Positions 55,681 through 64,000 of a DNA stretch of 64,000 bases are shown one piece after another (position 1 is the stretch's first letter; every line of letters begins with the position of its first letter). The translations under genes were made by a program, and so were the position numbers. The notes under the pieces are model-generated. The model was not told the origin of the DNA. It saw only the letters and a program-made list of their open reading frames with translations, and searched no databases. The stretch is from Clostridia bacterium. Its GTDB lineage: Bacteria > Bacillota > Clostridia > Lachnospirales > Anaerotignaceae. Where the stretch lies: positions 1-64,000 of the forward strand of contig CAJTDC010000002.1 of assembly GCA_910575055.1 (NCBI GenBank), read 5' to 3'.

Positions 55681-55729
55681 ATTGTATTCCATACAATTAT
55701 ACACTTGAAAGCATACAAATACAATTATA
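55681..55729. promoter_or_regulatory. MocR operator candidate
   Basis: ATTGTATTCCATACAAT (55681-55697) is a perfect 7-3-7 inverted repeat. ATACAATTATA occurs twice as a direct repeat (55691-55701 and 55719-55729). MocR regulators are known to bind direct or inverted repeats of this size in divergent regions. Confidence 0.6.
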
Positions 55730-55786
55730 AAATATCAATAAGAAAACAATTTAAAAATTGTATGCAAAAAGAGAAAGGAGATAAAG

Positions 55787-57103
55787 ATGAAAGATTTAAC
55801 ACAAGGAAACGAATTAAAAACAATATTTTACTTTTCATTGCCTATATTGATTGGAAATTTATTTCAGCAGCTTTACAATGTAGTAGACAGTATCATTGTA
55901 GGAAATTATCTAGGAAAGGAAAGTTTAGCAGCAGTAGGATTTAGTTATCAAATTAATTTTTTACTGGTTGCATTCTCCACAGGAATTTCTATGGGAGCAA
56001 GTGTATTGATTTCAAGGTATTTTGGTGCAAAAAAAATGAATTATGTCAAAAAAGTAATTGATACAGGGTTTGTATTTTCTGTAGTATTATCTGTATTGAT
56101 TGCAGTATTGGGAATATATTTTTCCTATACTATATTAGTATCTTTTAGAGTGCCTGAGGAATTACTTTTTATGGCAAATGATTATTTAAAAATTATATTT
56201 ATTGGAGTTATTCCAACATTTGCATATAATGCGTTGACAAATATTTTAAGAGGAGTTGGAGATTCTAAAACACCTACTTACATATTGATAGCAGCAACAT
56301 TTTTAAATATTGTATTAGATATTACTTTCATAAAAATTTTCCAGTGGGGTGTTTCTGGTGCAGCAATCGCAACTGTCATTTCGCAATTATTTTCATTTAT
56401 TGTATGTATGATTTATATGTATTATCATTATGCTGAATTCTATATTCATGTCAATTCTTTACAGTTTGATTGGCAGCAGTTGAAACAAAGTCTTATAATT
56501 GGTCTGCCTGCAACATTGCAGCAAGTATTTATTGGTGTAGGGTTTATGTCAATACAATTTTTAATCAATGGGTTTGGCACAGATTGTATGGCTGCATATA
56601 CTGCTGCTTCTAAAGTAGACTCTTTTGCAGAAATGCCTGCATTAAATTTAGGCAGAGCATTAACTAATTTTACCGCACAAAATTATGGTGCAAATCAAAA
56701 AGACAGAATTATCAAAGGGGGAAAATATACTCTTTTTATGGGAGTAGGTATATCTTTATTGCTTTCTGTGATAATTTGTCTTTTTCCAACTATGTTTCTA
56801 TCTATGTTTAATAGAGATACAAATGTACTGCAAATTGGCAGTGGATATTTGCGTATTGTTTCTGCATTTTATTTTATATTTGCTGCTATGCAGATATTAA
56901 ATGGTCTTTTATTGGGATATGGCAAACCTTTTGTGCCAATGCTGGGTTCTATACTGTCATTGTGTTTGCTGCAAGTACCTGTGGCAATATTTCTCTCTCA
57001 TACAAGTTTAAGATATTATGGTGTTTGGATTGCTGCTCCTATTGGCTGGTTTGGTGGTTTGTTGATTCGATTTTTGTATTTTTTGAAAATTGTAAAACAG
57101 TAG
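55787..57103 (+). CDS. MATE family efflux transporter of element B
   Basis: The 438-residue protein has 12 membrane segments and a MATE start (FYFSLPILIGNLFQQLYNVVDSIIVGNYLG). A second-half signature, GLPATLQQVF, and ALNLGRALTNFTAQNYGA support it. It is not a close copy of the element A pump. It is probably regulated by the divergent MocR gene. AAAGGAG precedes ATG. The substrate is unknown. Confidence 0.88.
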   Translation: MKDLTQGNELKTIFYFSLPILIGNLFQQLYNVVDSIIVGNYLGKESLAAVGFSYQINFLLVAFSTGISMGASVLISRYFGAKKMNYVKKVIDTGFVFSVVLSVLIAVLGIYFSYTILVSFRVPEELLFMANDYLKIIFIGVIPTFAYNALTNILRGVGDSKTPTYILIAATFLNIVLDITFIKIFQWGVSGAAIATVISQLFSFIVCMIYMYYHYAEFYIHVNSLQFDWQQLKQSLIIGLPATLQQVFIGVGFMSIQFLINGFGTDCMAAYTAASKVDSFAEMPALNLGRALTNFTAQNYGANQKDRIIKGGKYTLFMGVGISLLLSVIICLFPTMFLSMFNRDTNVLQIGSGYLRIVSAFYFIFAAMQILNGLLLGYGKPFVPMLGSILSLCLLQVPVAIFLSHTSLRYYGVWIAAPIGWFGGLLIRFLYFLKIVKQ

Positions 57104-57219
57104 CATTTTAAAATTTTTGTTAATTTTTTATTCGTAATTATATATATCATATATACAGGCTATATCTCTGTATAGAAATTAGGTTAACAATGCAGGGGAA
57201 TAATTTTAATAAAAATGTA

Positions 57220-57248
57220 TTGACACAATGGTAAAAATTAGATATAAT
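57220..57248 (+). promoter_or_regulatory. sigma-A promoter of the thiamine operon
   Basis: TTGACA (57220-57225) and TATAAT (57243-57248) with 17-bp spacing, just upstream of the TPP riboswitch. Confidence 0.8.
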
Positions 57249-57258
57249 TATAAACAAT

Positions 57259-57342
57259 AAGGGAGCTTATGTATTAGGCTGAGAGGAAGTAAAAAACTTC
57301 GACCTTTATAACCTGATTTGGATAATGCCAACGTAGGGAACG
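57259..57342 (+). promoter_or_regulatory. TPP riboswitch (THI element)
   Basis: The conserved TPP aptamer pieces appear in order: GGGAGC, GGCTGAGAGG, ACCTTTATAACCTGAT, GGATAATGCCAACGTAGGGAA. Binding of thiamine pyrophosphate should switch off the thiSFGH operon through the downstream terminator. Confidence 0.95.
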
Positions 57343-57449
57343 TTTATTTTTTATGAATTTACGGGAAATACTTCGGTGTTTCTCTTTTTCTTTTGCGTGG
57401 AATGTTCTAAATCTAATTAATTTAATATAGTAAACAATGAGAGTGAGCG

Positions 57450-57505
57450 AAAGTTCATGAAGGGGTACACCACCGCGGGCGTATTCTTTTGTGAACTTTT
57501 TTTAT
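57450..57505 (+). terminator. expression-platform terminator of the TPP riboswitch
   Basis: AAAGTTCA pairs with TGAACTTT, followed by TTTT, about 30 bases before thiS. The 34-base loop contains an ACCACCGCGGG segment that could form an alternative pairing. Transcription attenuation is inferred. Confidence 0.65.
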
Positions 57506-57530
57506 TGCTATTTGAGAAAGGAGGATTTAC

Positions 57531-57725
57531 ATGGTAGTAAATGGGAAGAATGTATCATTAAAGCAGGAATTGTGTTTGATAAAATATTTACAAGAAAAAA
57601 AGTATTCATTAGATTATATTGCGGTAGAAAAGAATGGTACGATTATACCAAAATCAAAATACAATACTACAATGCTACAAGATGATGATGTCATAGAAAT
57701 TGTGAGTTTTGTAGGAGGAGGTTAA
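57531..57725 (+). CDS. thiS: sulfur carrier protein ThiS
   Basis: The 64-residue ubiquitin-like protein ends in GGG, providing the Gly-Gly tail that is adenylated by ThiF and thiocarboxylated to supply sulfur for the thiazole ring. AAAGGAGG precedes ATG. It is the first gene after the TPP riboswitch, 1 bp from thiF. Confidence 0.9.
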   Translation: MVVNGKNVSLKQELCLIKYLQEKKYSLDYIAVEKNGTIIPKSKYNTTMLQDDDVIEIVSFVGGG

Positions 57726-57726
57726 T

Positions 57727-58359
57727 ATGTATTCAAAAAAAGAAATCTATCAAGCATTAGTAAAAAGACATTCTTTTTCTACACAGCAACTTTTGAAAAA
57801 AGGAAATGTAGCGATTGCAGGTTTAGGTGGTTTAGGTTCTAATGTTGCAATTATGTTGGCTCGTGTGGGAGTAGGACAAATACATATGATAGACTTTGAT
57901 GTGGTAGATATCACAAATTTGAATCGTCAGCAATATTTTTTGGAGCATATTGGTATGAATAAAACAGATGCTTTAAAGCAACAAATTTTAAAAATCAATC
58001 CTTATATTAATATTATAACGGATTGTGTGAAAGTGACCGAACAAAATATAAAACAGTTGTTTTATAAAAATGATATCATATGTGAAGCATTAGATGCCCC
58101 AGAAGAAAAAGCAATGTTAGTAAATGGTATACGAGAATATTTCCCAGAAAAGAAGTTAGTTGCATCTTCTGGTTTAGCAGGATATGAAAGCAGTAATTCT
58201 ATTAAAACTCGTAGAATTTCTAAAAATTTTTATTTGTGTGGCGATGGCATAACAAAAATTTCTGAAAAAAATGGATTGATGGCAGCAAGAGCAGCACTTT
58301 GTGCCTGCCATGAAGCAAACATGATTATAAGATTATTATTAGGAGAAGAAGAGGTATAA
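57727..58359 (+). CDS. thiF: ThiS adenylyltransferase ThiF
   Basis: The 210-residue E1-like enzyme has the ATP-binding [30 protein letters not shown] and [13 protein letters not shown]. It is the short form found in Clostridia, without an extended C-terminal domain. It activates the ThiS C-terminus. It sits between thiS and thiG in the operon. Confidence 0.92.
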   Translation: MYSKKEIYQALVKRHSFSTQQLLKKGNVAIAGLGGLGSNVAIMLARVGVGQIHMIDFDVVDITNLNRQQYFLEHIGMNKTDALKQQILKINPYINIITDCVKVTEQNIKQLFYKNDIICEALDAPEEKAMLVNGIREYFPEKKLVASSGLAGYESSNSIKTRRISKNFYLCGDGITKISEKNGLMAARAALCACHEANMIIRLLLGEEEV

Positions 58360-58379
58360 AGAAAGGAAGGAATATAGAA

Positions 58380-59147
58380 ATGAAAAATGAAAAATTAGTA
58401 TTAGGAGGACAGGAATTTACATCTCGCTTTATATTAGGCTCTGGAAAATTTTCATTGGAATTAGTAAAAGCATGTATCGAAAAAGCAGGTGCGGAAATCA
58501 TTACATTAGCATTACGTCGTGTGAATGAGGGAGGACTTGCGAATATATTGGATTATATCCCTAAAAACATAACATTGTTACCTAATACATCTGGTGCAAG
58601 AAATGCAGAAGAAGCCATTCGCATCGCAAGATTATCCCGAGAAGTAGGATATGGCAATTTTGTAAAATTAGAAGTAATTCGCGATAGCAAATATTTATTA
58701 CCTGATAATTATGAAACCATTAAAGCAACAGAAGTGCTTTCAAAAGAAGGTTTTGTTGTTATGCCTTATATGTATCCTGATTTGAATGTAGCAAGGGCAT
58801 TGGTTGACGCAGGTGCTGCTTGTATTATGCCGTTAGCTGCACCAATTGGGTCAAATAAAGGACTTTCTGCAAAAGAATTTATACAAATATTAATAGATGA
58901 AATTGATTTACCTATTATTGTAGATGCAGGCATTGGCAGACCATCACAGGCATGTGAGGCAATGGAAATGGGGGCAGATGCAGTAATGGCAAATACTGCA
59001 ATTGCAACTGCAGGTGATGTTGCAGTAATGGCAGAGGCGTTTAAAAAAGCCATTGAAGCAGGTAGAAGTGCCTATTTATCTGGTATGGGTAGAGTTATCC
59101 ATAAGGGGGCAAGTGCATCTTCTCCTTTAACAGGCTTTTTACAATAG
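58380..59147 (+). CDS. thiG: thiazole synthase ThiG
   Basis: The 255-residue TIM-barrel enzyme forms the thiazole phosphate from deoxyxylulose phosphate, dehydroglycine and ThiS thiocarboxylate. Motifs: [21 protein letters not shown] (Schiff-base Lys position nearby), [37 protein letters not shown] and [12 protein letters not shown]. The length is normal. AAAGGAAGGA precedes ATG. Confidence 0.95.
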   Translation: MKNEKLVLGGQEFTSRFILGSGKFSLELVKACIEKAGAEIITLALRRVNEGGLANILDYIPKNITLLPNTSGARNAEEAIRIARLSREVGYGNFVKLEVIRDSKYLLPDNYETIKATEVLSKEGFVVMPYMYPDLNVARALVDAGAACIMPLAAPIGSNKGLSAKEFIQILIDEIDLPIIVDAGIGRPSQACEAMEMGADAVMANTAIATAGDVAVMAEAFKKAIEAGRSAYLSGMGRVIHKGASASSPLTGFLQ

Positions 59148-59167
59148 ACAGAAAGGAGAATAAAAAT

Positions 59168-60379
59168 ATGGAACATTTTAATGAAAGTATATTGAATGAT
59201 GAAATATTGGCAAATTTGAAAAAAGATAGAATTGACCATATGACTTATTTGCCTGGGATGGAAGTATTAGAATCGGATACAATGAGGAAAGTATTAGAGG
59301 CAATGGAAACTTATGATTATCACCACTATACAGAATCAGATATTATGAGGGCATTAGAAAAAGAGGTTCTTTCAACAGAAGATTTTGGAGCATTATTATC
59401 TCCTGCAGCAGCACCATTACTAGAGCAGATTGCACAAAAAGCACAATTTGAAACAAGAAAACATTTTGGAAATAACATTTATATGTTTACACCAATTTAT
59501 ATCTCAAATTATTGTGCAAACTATTGTATTTATTGTGGTTTTAATTGCCATAATACGATAAAAAGAGCAAAGTTGACAGAACAAGAAATTGAAAAAGAAA
59601 TGAAAACAATTTCTGAAACAGGTTTACAGGAAATATTAATATTAACAGGGGAAAGTCGTGCAAAATCGGATGTAACATACATAGGAGAAGCATGTAAAAT
59701 TGCAAGAAAATATTTTAAAGTAATTGGTTTAGAAATCTATCCGTTAAATGCAGACGAATATGCTTATTTGCATAAATGCGGTGCAGATTATGTAACAGTA
59801 TTTCAAGAAACATATAATAGTGACAAATACGAAACATTACATCTTGGAGGACAAAAACGTATTTTTCCTTATCGCATCAACGCACAGGAGAGAGCATTAA
59901 AAGGTGGAATGAGAGGAGTTGGTTTTGCAGCACTTTTAGGATTAGATGATTTTAGAAAAGATGCTTTTGCAACAGGATACCATGCTTATATTTTGCAAAA
60001 AAAATATCCTCATGCAGAAATTGCATTTTCTTGTCCAAGATTAAGACCAATTATCAATAATGATAAAATCAATGCTATGGATGTTCATGAGAGAGAATTA
60101 CTTCAAGTGGTTTGTGCCTATCGTTTGTTTATGCCTTTTTCTAATATCACAATTTCTACAAGAGAGTGTGCTAGAGTACGTGACAATATGGTAAACATTG
60201 CAGCAACAAAAATTTCTGCTGGAGTTAGTACAGGAATTGGAGAACATGTAAAAGATGTGGAATCTAAGGGGGATGAGCAATTTGAAATATCTGATGGACG
60301 TTCTGTTGAGGAAGTTTACAATACTCTTTTGAAAAATAATTTACAACCAGTAATGAGTGATTCTATTTATGTGTCATAA
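59168..60379 (+). CDS. thiH: 2-iminoacetate synthase ThiH (radical SAM)
   Basis: The 403-residue radical SAM enzyme cleaves tyrosine to give dehydroglycine for ThiG. The cluster motif is CANYCIYCGF (Cys-x3-Cys-x2-Cys). Also visible are LTGESRAKSDVTYI, GLEIYPLN and FSCPRLRPI. Use of ThiH rather than ThiO fits an anaerobe. Its end overlaps the next start by 11 bp. Confidence 0.95.
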   Translation: MEHFNESILNDEILANLKKDRIDHMTYLPGMEVLESDTMRKVLEAMETYDYHHYTESDIMRALEKEVLSTEDFGALLSPAAAPLLEQIAQKAQFETRKHFGNNIYMFTPIYISNYCANYCIYCGFNCHNTIKRAKLTEQEIEKEMKTISETGLQEILILTGESRAKSDVTYIGEACKIARKYFKVIGLEIYPLNADEYAYLHKCGADYVTVFQETYNSDKYETLHLGGQKRIFPYRINAQERALKGGMRGVGFAALLGLDDFRKDAFATGYHAYILQKKYPHAEIAFSCPRLRPIINNDKINAMDVHERELLQVVCAYRLFMPFSNITISTRECARVRDNMVNIAATKISAGVSTGIGEHVKDVESKGDEQFEISDGRSVEEVYNTLLKNNLQPVMSDSIYVS

Positions 60380-60944
60380 AATATATCAAAATGTAATTGC
60401 AGTCACAAATAGAAAATTATGTAAACGACCATTTATGGAACAGTTAGATAGAATTTGCCAGTGCCATCCCAAAGCAATTATACTACGAGAAAAAGATTTG
60501 CAGGAAAAAGAATATGCTATATTGGCAAAAGATGTTATAAAACTATGTAAGTCCTATCATGTTTATTGTATTTTGCATACCTATATCAATGTTGCAAAAG
60601 CATTAAATTGTTATGCGATTCATATGCCTTTTGCATTATTACAAAAGTATAGTAATGAATTACAGAATTTTAATGTCATAGGTACTTCTGTACATAGTAG
60701 CCAAGAAGCAGTAGAAGCAGAGAAAATAGGAGTAAACTATATTGTCGCAGGACATATTTATGCTACAGATTGTAAAAAAGATATTCCACCAAGAGGACTT
60801 ATATTTTTAAATGAAGTTTGCAAAAATACTGTATTACCTGTTTATGGTATTGGAGGAATCAAATTACAGAATAATCAAATAAATGAAGTAATGCATCATG
60901 GGGCAAAAGGTGTCTGTATCATGTCAGAAATGATGAAAATATAA
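60369..60944 (+). CDS. thiamine phosphate synthase / TenI family protein
   Basis: The 191-residue TIM-barrel protein has family segments: VIAVTNRKLC, AIILREKDL, an AIHMP strand, GTSVHSSQEAVEAEKIG, YIVAGHIYATDCKK and VYGIGGIKL. ThiE couples thiazole and pyrimidine phosphates; TenI paralogues aromatise the thiazole. The IHMP segment and the missing pyrimidine genes (thiC, thiD) leave both options open. ATG 60369 lies inside thiH. It closes the operon. Confidence 0.8.
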   Translation: MCHKIYQNVIAVTNRKLCKRPFMEQLDRICQCHPKAIILREKDLQEKEYAILAKDVIKLCKSYHVYCILHTYINVAKALNCYAIHMPFALLQKYSNELQNFNVIGTSVHSSQEAVEAEKIGVNYIVAGHIYATDCKKDIPPRGLIFLNEVCKNTVLPVYGIGGIKLQNNQINEVMHHGAKGVCIMSEMMKI

Positions 60945-61082
60945 ATAATAGAAAGTTTAAAACATTTTTATTTTTTAGATGGCAGACTTCTATATATTTA
61001 AACTTAAAAAAGTAAATGACTTTCAAATGAATATGAATAAAATAGAATTATTATTCAAAATTTTAAATAACAAAAGCACTTA

Positions 61083-61106
61083 CTGATATTACTTTGATAT
61101 TAAAAA
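61083..61106. repeat. 24-bp direct repeat near the right end of element B
   Basis: Exact copy of 49116-49139. The rest of 60945-61204 is AT-rich and shows no gene. Confidence 0.5.
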
Positions 61107-61204
61107 ATTTTTAAAATAGAAATATATAGACAAATAAAATGAATTTTGGTATAATATGAATAGTAAATACCATATGATATACCACAAATCTAAAAAGGTC
61201 TGTT

Positions 61205-61220
61205 GAGTGGGAATGATAAG
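61205..61220. repeat. attachment site between elements B and C
   Basis: GAGTGGGAATGATAAG repeats the guaA-end site (GAGTGGGAGTGATAAG) with one change and again spells Glu-Trp-Glu-stop. The following 170 bp match the start of element A closely. Confidence 0.75.
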
Positions 61221-61337
61221 TCAATGAGAACAAACCCAATGTTTATGCAGTTTGCAAGCAAATTTGTTTAGCGATTGGCAACGAAATGGCAACATTTCTG
61301 AAATTACCCACATAATAATTTATTTCAAATTCATAAA

Positions 61338-61384
61338 ACCTTACTGATTTTCAAAAAGAATTGGAAGTCAGTAAGGTTTTTTAT
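61338..61384. terminator. bidirectional terminator at the left end of element C
   Basis: ACCTTACTGA faces TCAGTAAGGT and runs into TTTT; the same structure as in element A at 37945. Confidence 0.7.
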
Positions 61385-61388
61385 TTTC

Positions 61389-61904
61389 TTACTCATTACT
61401 TTTGTTATCCAATTCTGTTGTAAAAATATCATTGATTGTTTGCGATGGAACTTTTGCCCAACGATTGGAGGTGTCAAATTTAGGGTAGTTGTATCTTCAT
61501 TGGTCATATTGCTGTTTGGTAATTTTGCCCTGTTCCAATTTTGCAGATTGCTCCTGCCACACTTGAAACATTTGCAGTAAAGAAATATCGGACTTGTCCA
61601 AATGCAAACAGATTTCATCGTTTATAGTGGTGATTTTTAAACCGTATAAATCTTCTAAAGCAAAAAAAGTATGTAGAAGTCCTATATAGTTGTCTATATT
61701 TGGAACAGTAAGAGCATTTGGACTAATATCAAATATATTTGCCATTTTTTCTACTAGTTCTTGCTTGGGTATTCGTGCCTCTGCCTCATACTGTGCTATA
61801 CGAACATCAGAAGTTCTTCCAAAAAATCCAAGCATTCTGCCAAATTGTTTTTGTGTAAATTCTTTTTTCTTACGAAAAAATTTGATACGTTTGCCGATTG
61901 CCAT
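61389..61904 (-). pseudogene. XRE repressor of element C, truncated by TGA
   Basis: The frame matches the 171-residue repressor of element A but Trp136 (TGG) is TGA at 61494-61496, giving a 135-residue product ending KQQYDQ. The frame then continues (RYNYPKFDTSNRWAKVPSQ) to the normal stop. The helix-turn-helix is intact; the missing tail may be needed for dimerisation or induction. The truncated protein could still bind DNA. Confidence 0.8.
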
Positions 61905-62086
61905 AATAAGAATCCTCCAAAATAAAATATACTATTTTTAGTATAGCACAAGAAAAATGAAATAGCAATAAAAATTAAATAAAAAAAGTTAATATATTTT
62001 TCTCTAATCCATTGACTTAACTAAAAATATTTAGTAGTATAATAATATACTAAACTATTTTATTTAATATATAAGGAGGAGAAAAT

Positions 62087-62269
62087 ATGGAAAATAGAAA
62101 CTTTATGACGGTTGATGAAGTAGCAAAAGAATTGAAAGTGTCGAAATCCTATGCCTATAAAATTGTAAAGCAATTAAATGAAGAATTAAATAAATTAGGC
62201 TATTTGACATTTTCGGGTAGAGTGAACACAAACTATTTTTATAAAAAAGTTTGTTATACAGAGCAGTAG
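62087..62269 (+). CDS. excisionase-like helix-turn-helix protein of element C
   Basis: The 60-residue protein differs from the element A copy at only two positions near its C-terminus (Asn for Ser, Thr for Ala). AAGGAGGAG precedes ATG, and a TTGACT/TAGTAT promoter with 17-bp spacing lies upstream at 62012-62040. Confidence 0.75.
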   Translation: MENRNFMTVDEVAKELKVSKSYAYKIVKQLNEELNKLGYLTFSGRVNTNYFYKKVCYTEQ

Positions 62270-62298
62270 TTAAATGTAAAGCGAAAGGAGTTGAAAAC

Positions 62299-63360
62299 AT
62301 GGCTGTTTACAAAGATGGTGACAAATGGAGGGTAATTTATCGTTATACGAATTGGAAAGGAGAGAAGAAACAAACACAAAAGCGAGGTTTTGCAACAAAG
62401 AAAGAAGCTCAAGCGTGGGAAAGAGAAATCATGTTGAAACAGCAAACAAAATTAGATATGACTTTTGCAAGTTTTTTTGAGATTTACGAGCAAGACAAGA
62501 AAAAGCGATTAAAAGAGAATACTTGGGAATCCAAAAGTCATATTATTCGTACAAAAATATTACCTTATTTTGGAGATAGAAAAATTGCAGAGATTGAAGC
62601 GAAAGATGTGATTGCTTGGCAAAATAAGCTGATGTCAGAAGAAAAATATTCTCCAACTTATTTGAAAACAATACATAGTCAGTTGAGTGCGATATTCAAT
62701 CATGCTGTAAGATTTTATCACTTACCATACAATCCAGCACAAAGAGCAGGAACAATAGGAAATGAAGAACACAAAGAAATGTTGTTTTGGACAAAAGAGG
62801 AGTACATTAAATTTTCTGACGCAATTATGGATAAACCGTTGTCATTTTACGCTTTTGAGCTGCTCTATTGGTGTGGCATCCGAGTAGGTGAACTGCTCGC
62901 ATTAACACCAGCAGATTTTGATTTTGAAAAAAAGACATTAACAATTAACAAGTCTTATCAGAGATTGAAAGGGAGAGATGTTATTACTTCCCCAAAAACT
63001 GTAAAGAGTAATCGAATAATTAAAATGCCTCAGTTTCTTTGTGATGAGGTACAAGAATACATTAGTATGTTGTATGAAATAAAAGACAATGAAAGATTGT
63101 TTCCAGTCACAAAATCGTATTTACATCACGAAATGGATAGAGGAGCAAAGGCAGCAGGTGTAAAGCGTATCAGAATCCATGATATTCGTCATTCAAGTAT
63201 ATCACTTCTAATAGAGATGAGGTTTTCAGCACTTGCGATAGCTGACAGGGTTGGACATGAAAGTATTGACATCACATATCGCTATGCACATCTGTTTCCA
63301 AATAAACAGACAGAGATGGCAGAGAAATTAAATTTGGAAGGAGGAGAACGTTTTGAATAA
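62299..63360 (+). CDS. tyrosine integrase of element C (intact)
   Basis: The 353-residue integrase is the intact counterpart of the broken gene in element A. It has an AP2-like start (WRVIYRYTNWKGEKKQ), core-binding domain and catalytic CGIRVGELLAL, HDIRHSSISL, GHESIDITYRYAHLF. ATG 62299 follows AAAGGAG by 9 bases; the upstream in-frame Met lies in the excisionase gene. It probably recognises the same guaA-type site as element A and could act on it in trans. Confidence 0.92.
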   Translation: MAVYKDGDKWRVIYRYTNWKGEKKQTQKRGFATKKEAQAWEREIMLKQQTKLDMTFASFFEIYEQDKKKRLKENTWESKSHIIRTKILPYFGDRKIAEIEAKDVIAWQNKLMSEEKYSPTYLKTIHSQLSAIFNHAVRFYHLPYNPAQRAGTIGNEEHKEMLFWTKEEYIKFSDAIMDKPLSFYAFELLYWCGIRVGELLALTPADFDFEKKTLTINKSYQRLKGRDVITSPKTVKSNRIIKMPQFLCDEVQEYISMLYEIKDNERLFPVTKSYLHHEMDRGAKAAGVKRIRIHDIRHSSISLLIEMRFSALAIADRVGHESIDITYRYAHLFPNKQTEMAEKLNLEGGERFE

Positions 63361-63676
63361 AAATTTAGATAAGCAAGGTAGATGGCGAAATAAAACGGTT
63401 TCATTCAGAATGTCAAAAGAAGAAGTAATGTTGTTAGATAACCTAGTTTCGCTATCTGGATTAACCAAGCAAGACTATATTATTAAAAGATTACTATGTA
63501 AAGATGTTGTAGTAGTAGACAATACAAGAATATATAAAGCTCTGAAAAATCAAATAGAGCAAATTTTTACAGAGTTAAAAAAATTATCAACTACGCAAGA
63601 AATTGACGATGTAACGCTGTCGACAATTCAATTTATAGGTCAAATTTTAAGAGATATGAAGGAGGGAAACCAATGA
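63353..63676 (+). CDS. MobC-like ribbon-helix-helix protein of element C
   Basis: The 107-residue protein is a close copy of those in A and B. The TTG start overlaps the integrase end and its TGA overlaps the RepA-like ATG. Confidence 0.65.
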   Translation: MNKNLDKQGRWRNKTVSFRMSKEEVMLLDNLVSLSGLTKQDYIIKRLLCKDVVVVDNTRIYKALKNQIEQIFTELKKLSTTQEIDDVTLSTIQFIGQILRDMKEGNQ

Positions 63677-64000
63677 GTAAAGAAAAAAAGATTGTTCCTA
63701 TCACATCTGGTAGCACAGAAAAGGAACAATCAAATATTATTAACAAAAGTATAGCAGAAAATCAGAAAAAAAGCAATTTACAAGCCACAGAAAATTTAAA
63801 AAATTTTGAACAGGGGGTGTTGGAGACGATTACAATGGAAGAATTGTATGACACAGTATATCCGCCAAAGACTGCTGTTGTTGATAAACTGATTTACAAC
63901 GGCACATATCTCTTTGTCGGTGCTCCAAAAATTGGAAAGTCATTTTTGATGGCACAGTTAGGCTATCATGTGAGTATGGGCTTGCCTTTGTGGGGTTATC
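63673..64000 (+). CDS. RepA-like AAA ATPase of element C (partial, cut by window end)
   Basis: Starts at ATG 63673 with GGAGGG upstream and runs past the window end. The visible 109 residues match the A and B copies, including the Walker A FVGAPKIGKSFLMAQ. Expect about 371 residues in full. Confidence 0.78.
   Translation, partial: MSKEKKIVPITSGSTEKEQSNIINKSIAENQKKSNLQATENLKNFEQGVLETITMEELYDTVYPPKTAVVDKLIYNGTYLFVGAPKIGKSFLMAQLGYHVSMGLPLWGY

Larger units (their letters stand above)
49046..61204 (+). mobile_element. integrated element B, thiamine cargo
   Basis: About 12.2 kb lie between the second and third GAGTGGGA sites. The backbone repeats element A: XRE repressor, excisionase-like protein, integrase (intact), MobC-like protein, RepA-like ATPase, four dyads, 77-aa protein and oriT-like block. 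Cargo: MocR regulator, MATE pump, TPP riboswitch and thiSFGH plus thiE/tenI genes. The integrase and repressor differ from A and C while the replication module is nearly the same, which points to mosaic exchange. Confidence 0.75.
61205..64000 (+). mobile_element. integrated element C, left part only
   Basis: Begins at the third GAGTGGGA site and runs off the window. It carries a truncated repressor, excisionase-like gene, intact integrase, MobC-like gene and the start of a RepA-like gene. All are closest to element A, with almost the same DNA up to the end of the integrase. Cargo is not visible. Confidence 0.7.

Noticed and set aside
57440..57505. T-box leader before thiS because of the ACCACCGCGGG segment
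   Set aside because: No TGG-containing antiterminator bulge or stem I is visible; a TPP riboswitch with its terminator explains the leader.

Overview
The window reads as a chromosome segment of a low-GC Firmicute of class Clostridia, probably Lachnospirales. The genus cannot be fixed from the sequence. Core genes (yacL, carD, ispD, rnhA, csp, typA, a SpoVB/MurJ-type flippase, a Na/Pi symporter with PhoU domains, guaA) are very AT-rich and have clear AGGAGG-type ribosome sites. Two blocks are visibly richer in GC: the anaerobic sulfite reductase locus (about 0.2-4.6 kb) and a serine-recombinase element (about 8.6-15.6 kb). Both look acquired.

Layout. (1) 0.2-5.5 kb: a 4Fe-4S protein divergent from a Crp/Fnr regulator, then asrABC on the minus strand with asrA cut by an in-frame amber stop, then a second Crp/Fnr gene. 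The same 14-bp dyad lies upstream of asrA and upstream of this second regulator, suggesting regulator and target. (2) 5.5-8.5 kb: two HD-domain genes (the second broken), a pyridoxamine kinase, a TIGR04076 protein and an orphan OmpR-type response regulator with a non-ATG start. (3) 8.6-15.6 kb: an integrative element with a sigma-like factor, a large candidate structured RNA, a lone MazF toxin and a series of serine recombinases, one lacking the C-terminal part and one lacking the catalytic part. (4) 15.7-23.9 kb: a defence and toxin island with a KilA-N protein, a class 2 OLD nuclease plus UvrD-like helicase (Gabija-like), a possible HEPN-type protein, a SUKH immunity gene with an HNH nuclease toxin, a decayed DUF1016 nuclease and a lone McrB-type N-terminal domain. 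(5) 24-37.8 kb: housekeeping genes ending with guaA.

(6) From the 3' end of guaA to the window end lie three head-to-tail integrated elements, called here A (37.8-49.05 kb), B (49.05-61.2 kb) and C (61.2 kb onward). Each begins at a GAGTGGGA site that recreates the guaA terminal codons Glu-Trp-Glu-stop. Each carries the same backbone order: divergent XRE repressor, excisionase-like helix-turn-helix protein, tyrosine integrase, ribbon-helix-helix MobC-like protein and RepA-like ATPase. In A and B this is followed by four interspersed GTGACGATATTTT dyads, a 77-aa protein and a conserved palindromic oriT-like block. No relaxase or conjugation genes are present. Cargo differs: A carries a beta-glucoside operon (RpiR regulator, GH1 glucosidase, PTS IIBCA) and a MATE pump. 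B carries a MocR regulator divergent from a MATE pump and a TPP-riboswitch-controlled thiSFGH plus thiE/tenI operon. C runs off the window before any cargo.

Several genes are broken by single-base nonsense changes (asrA, the second HD gene, a small gene of the serine-recombinase element, the integrase of A, the repressor of C). The KilA-N gene appears frameshifted in an A-tract. The integrase lesion in A suggests that this copy now depends on the integrase of B or C. All functional calls come from reading motifs by eye; no database search was run.
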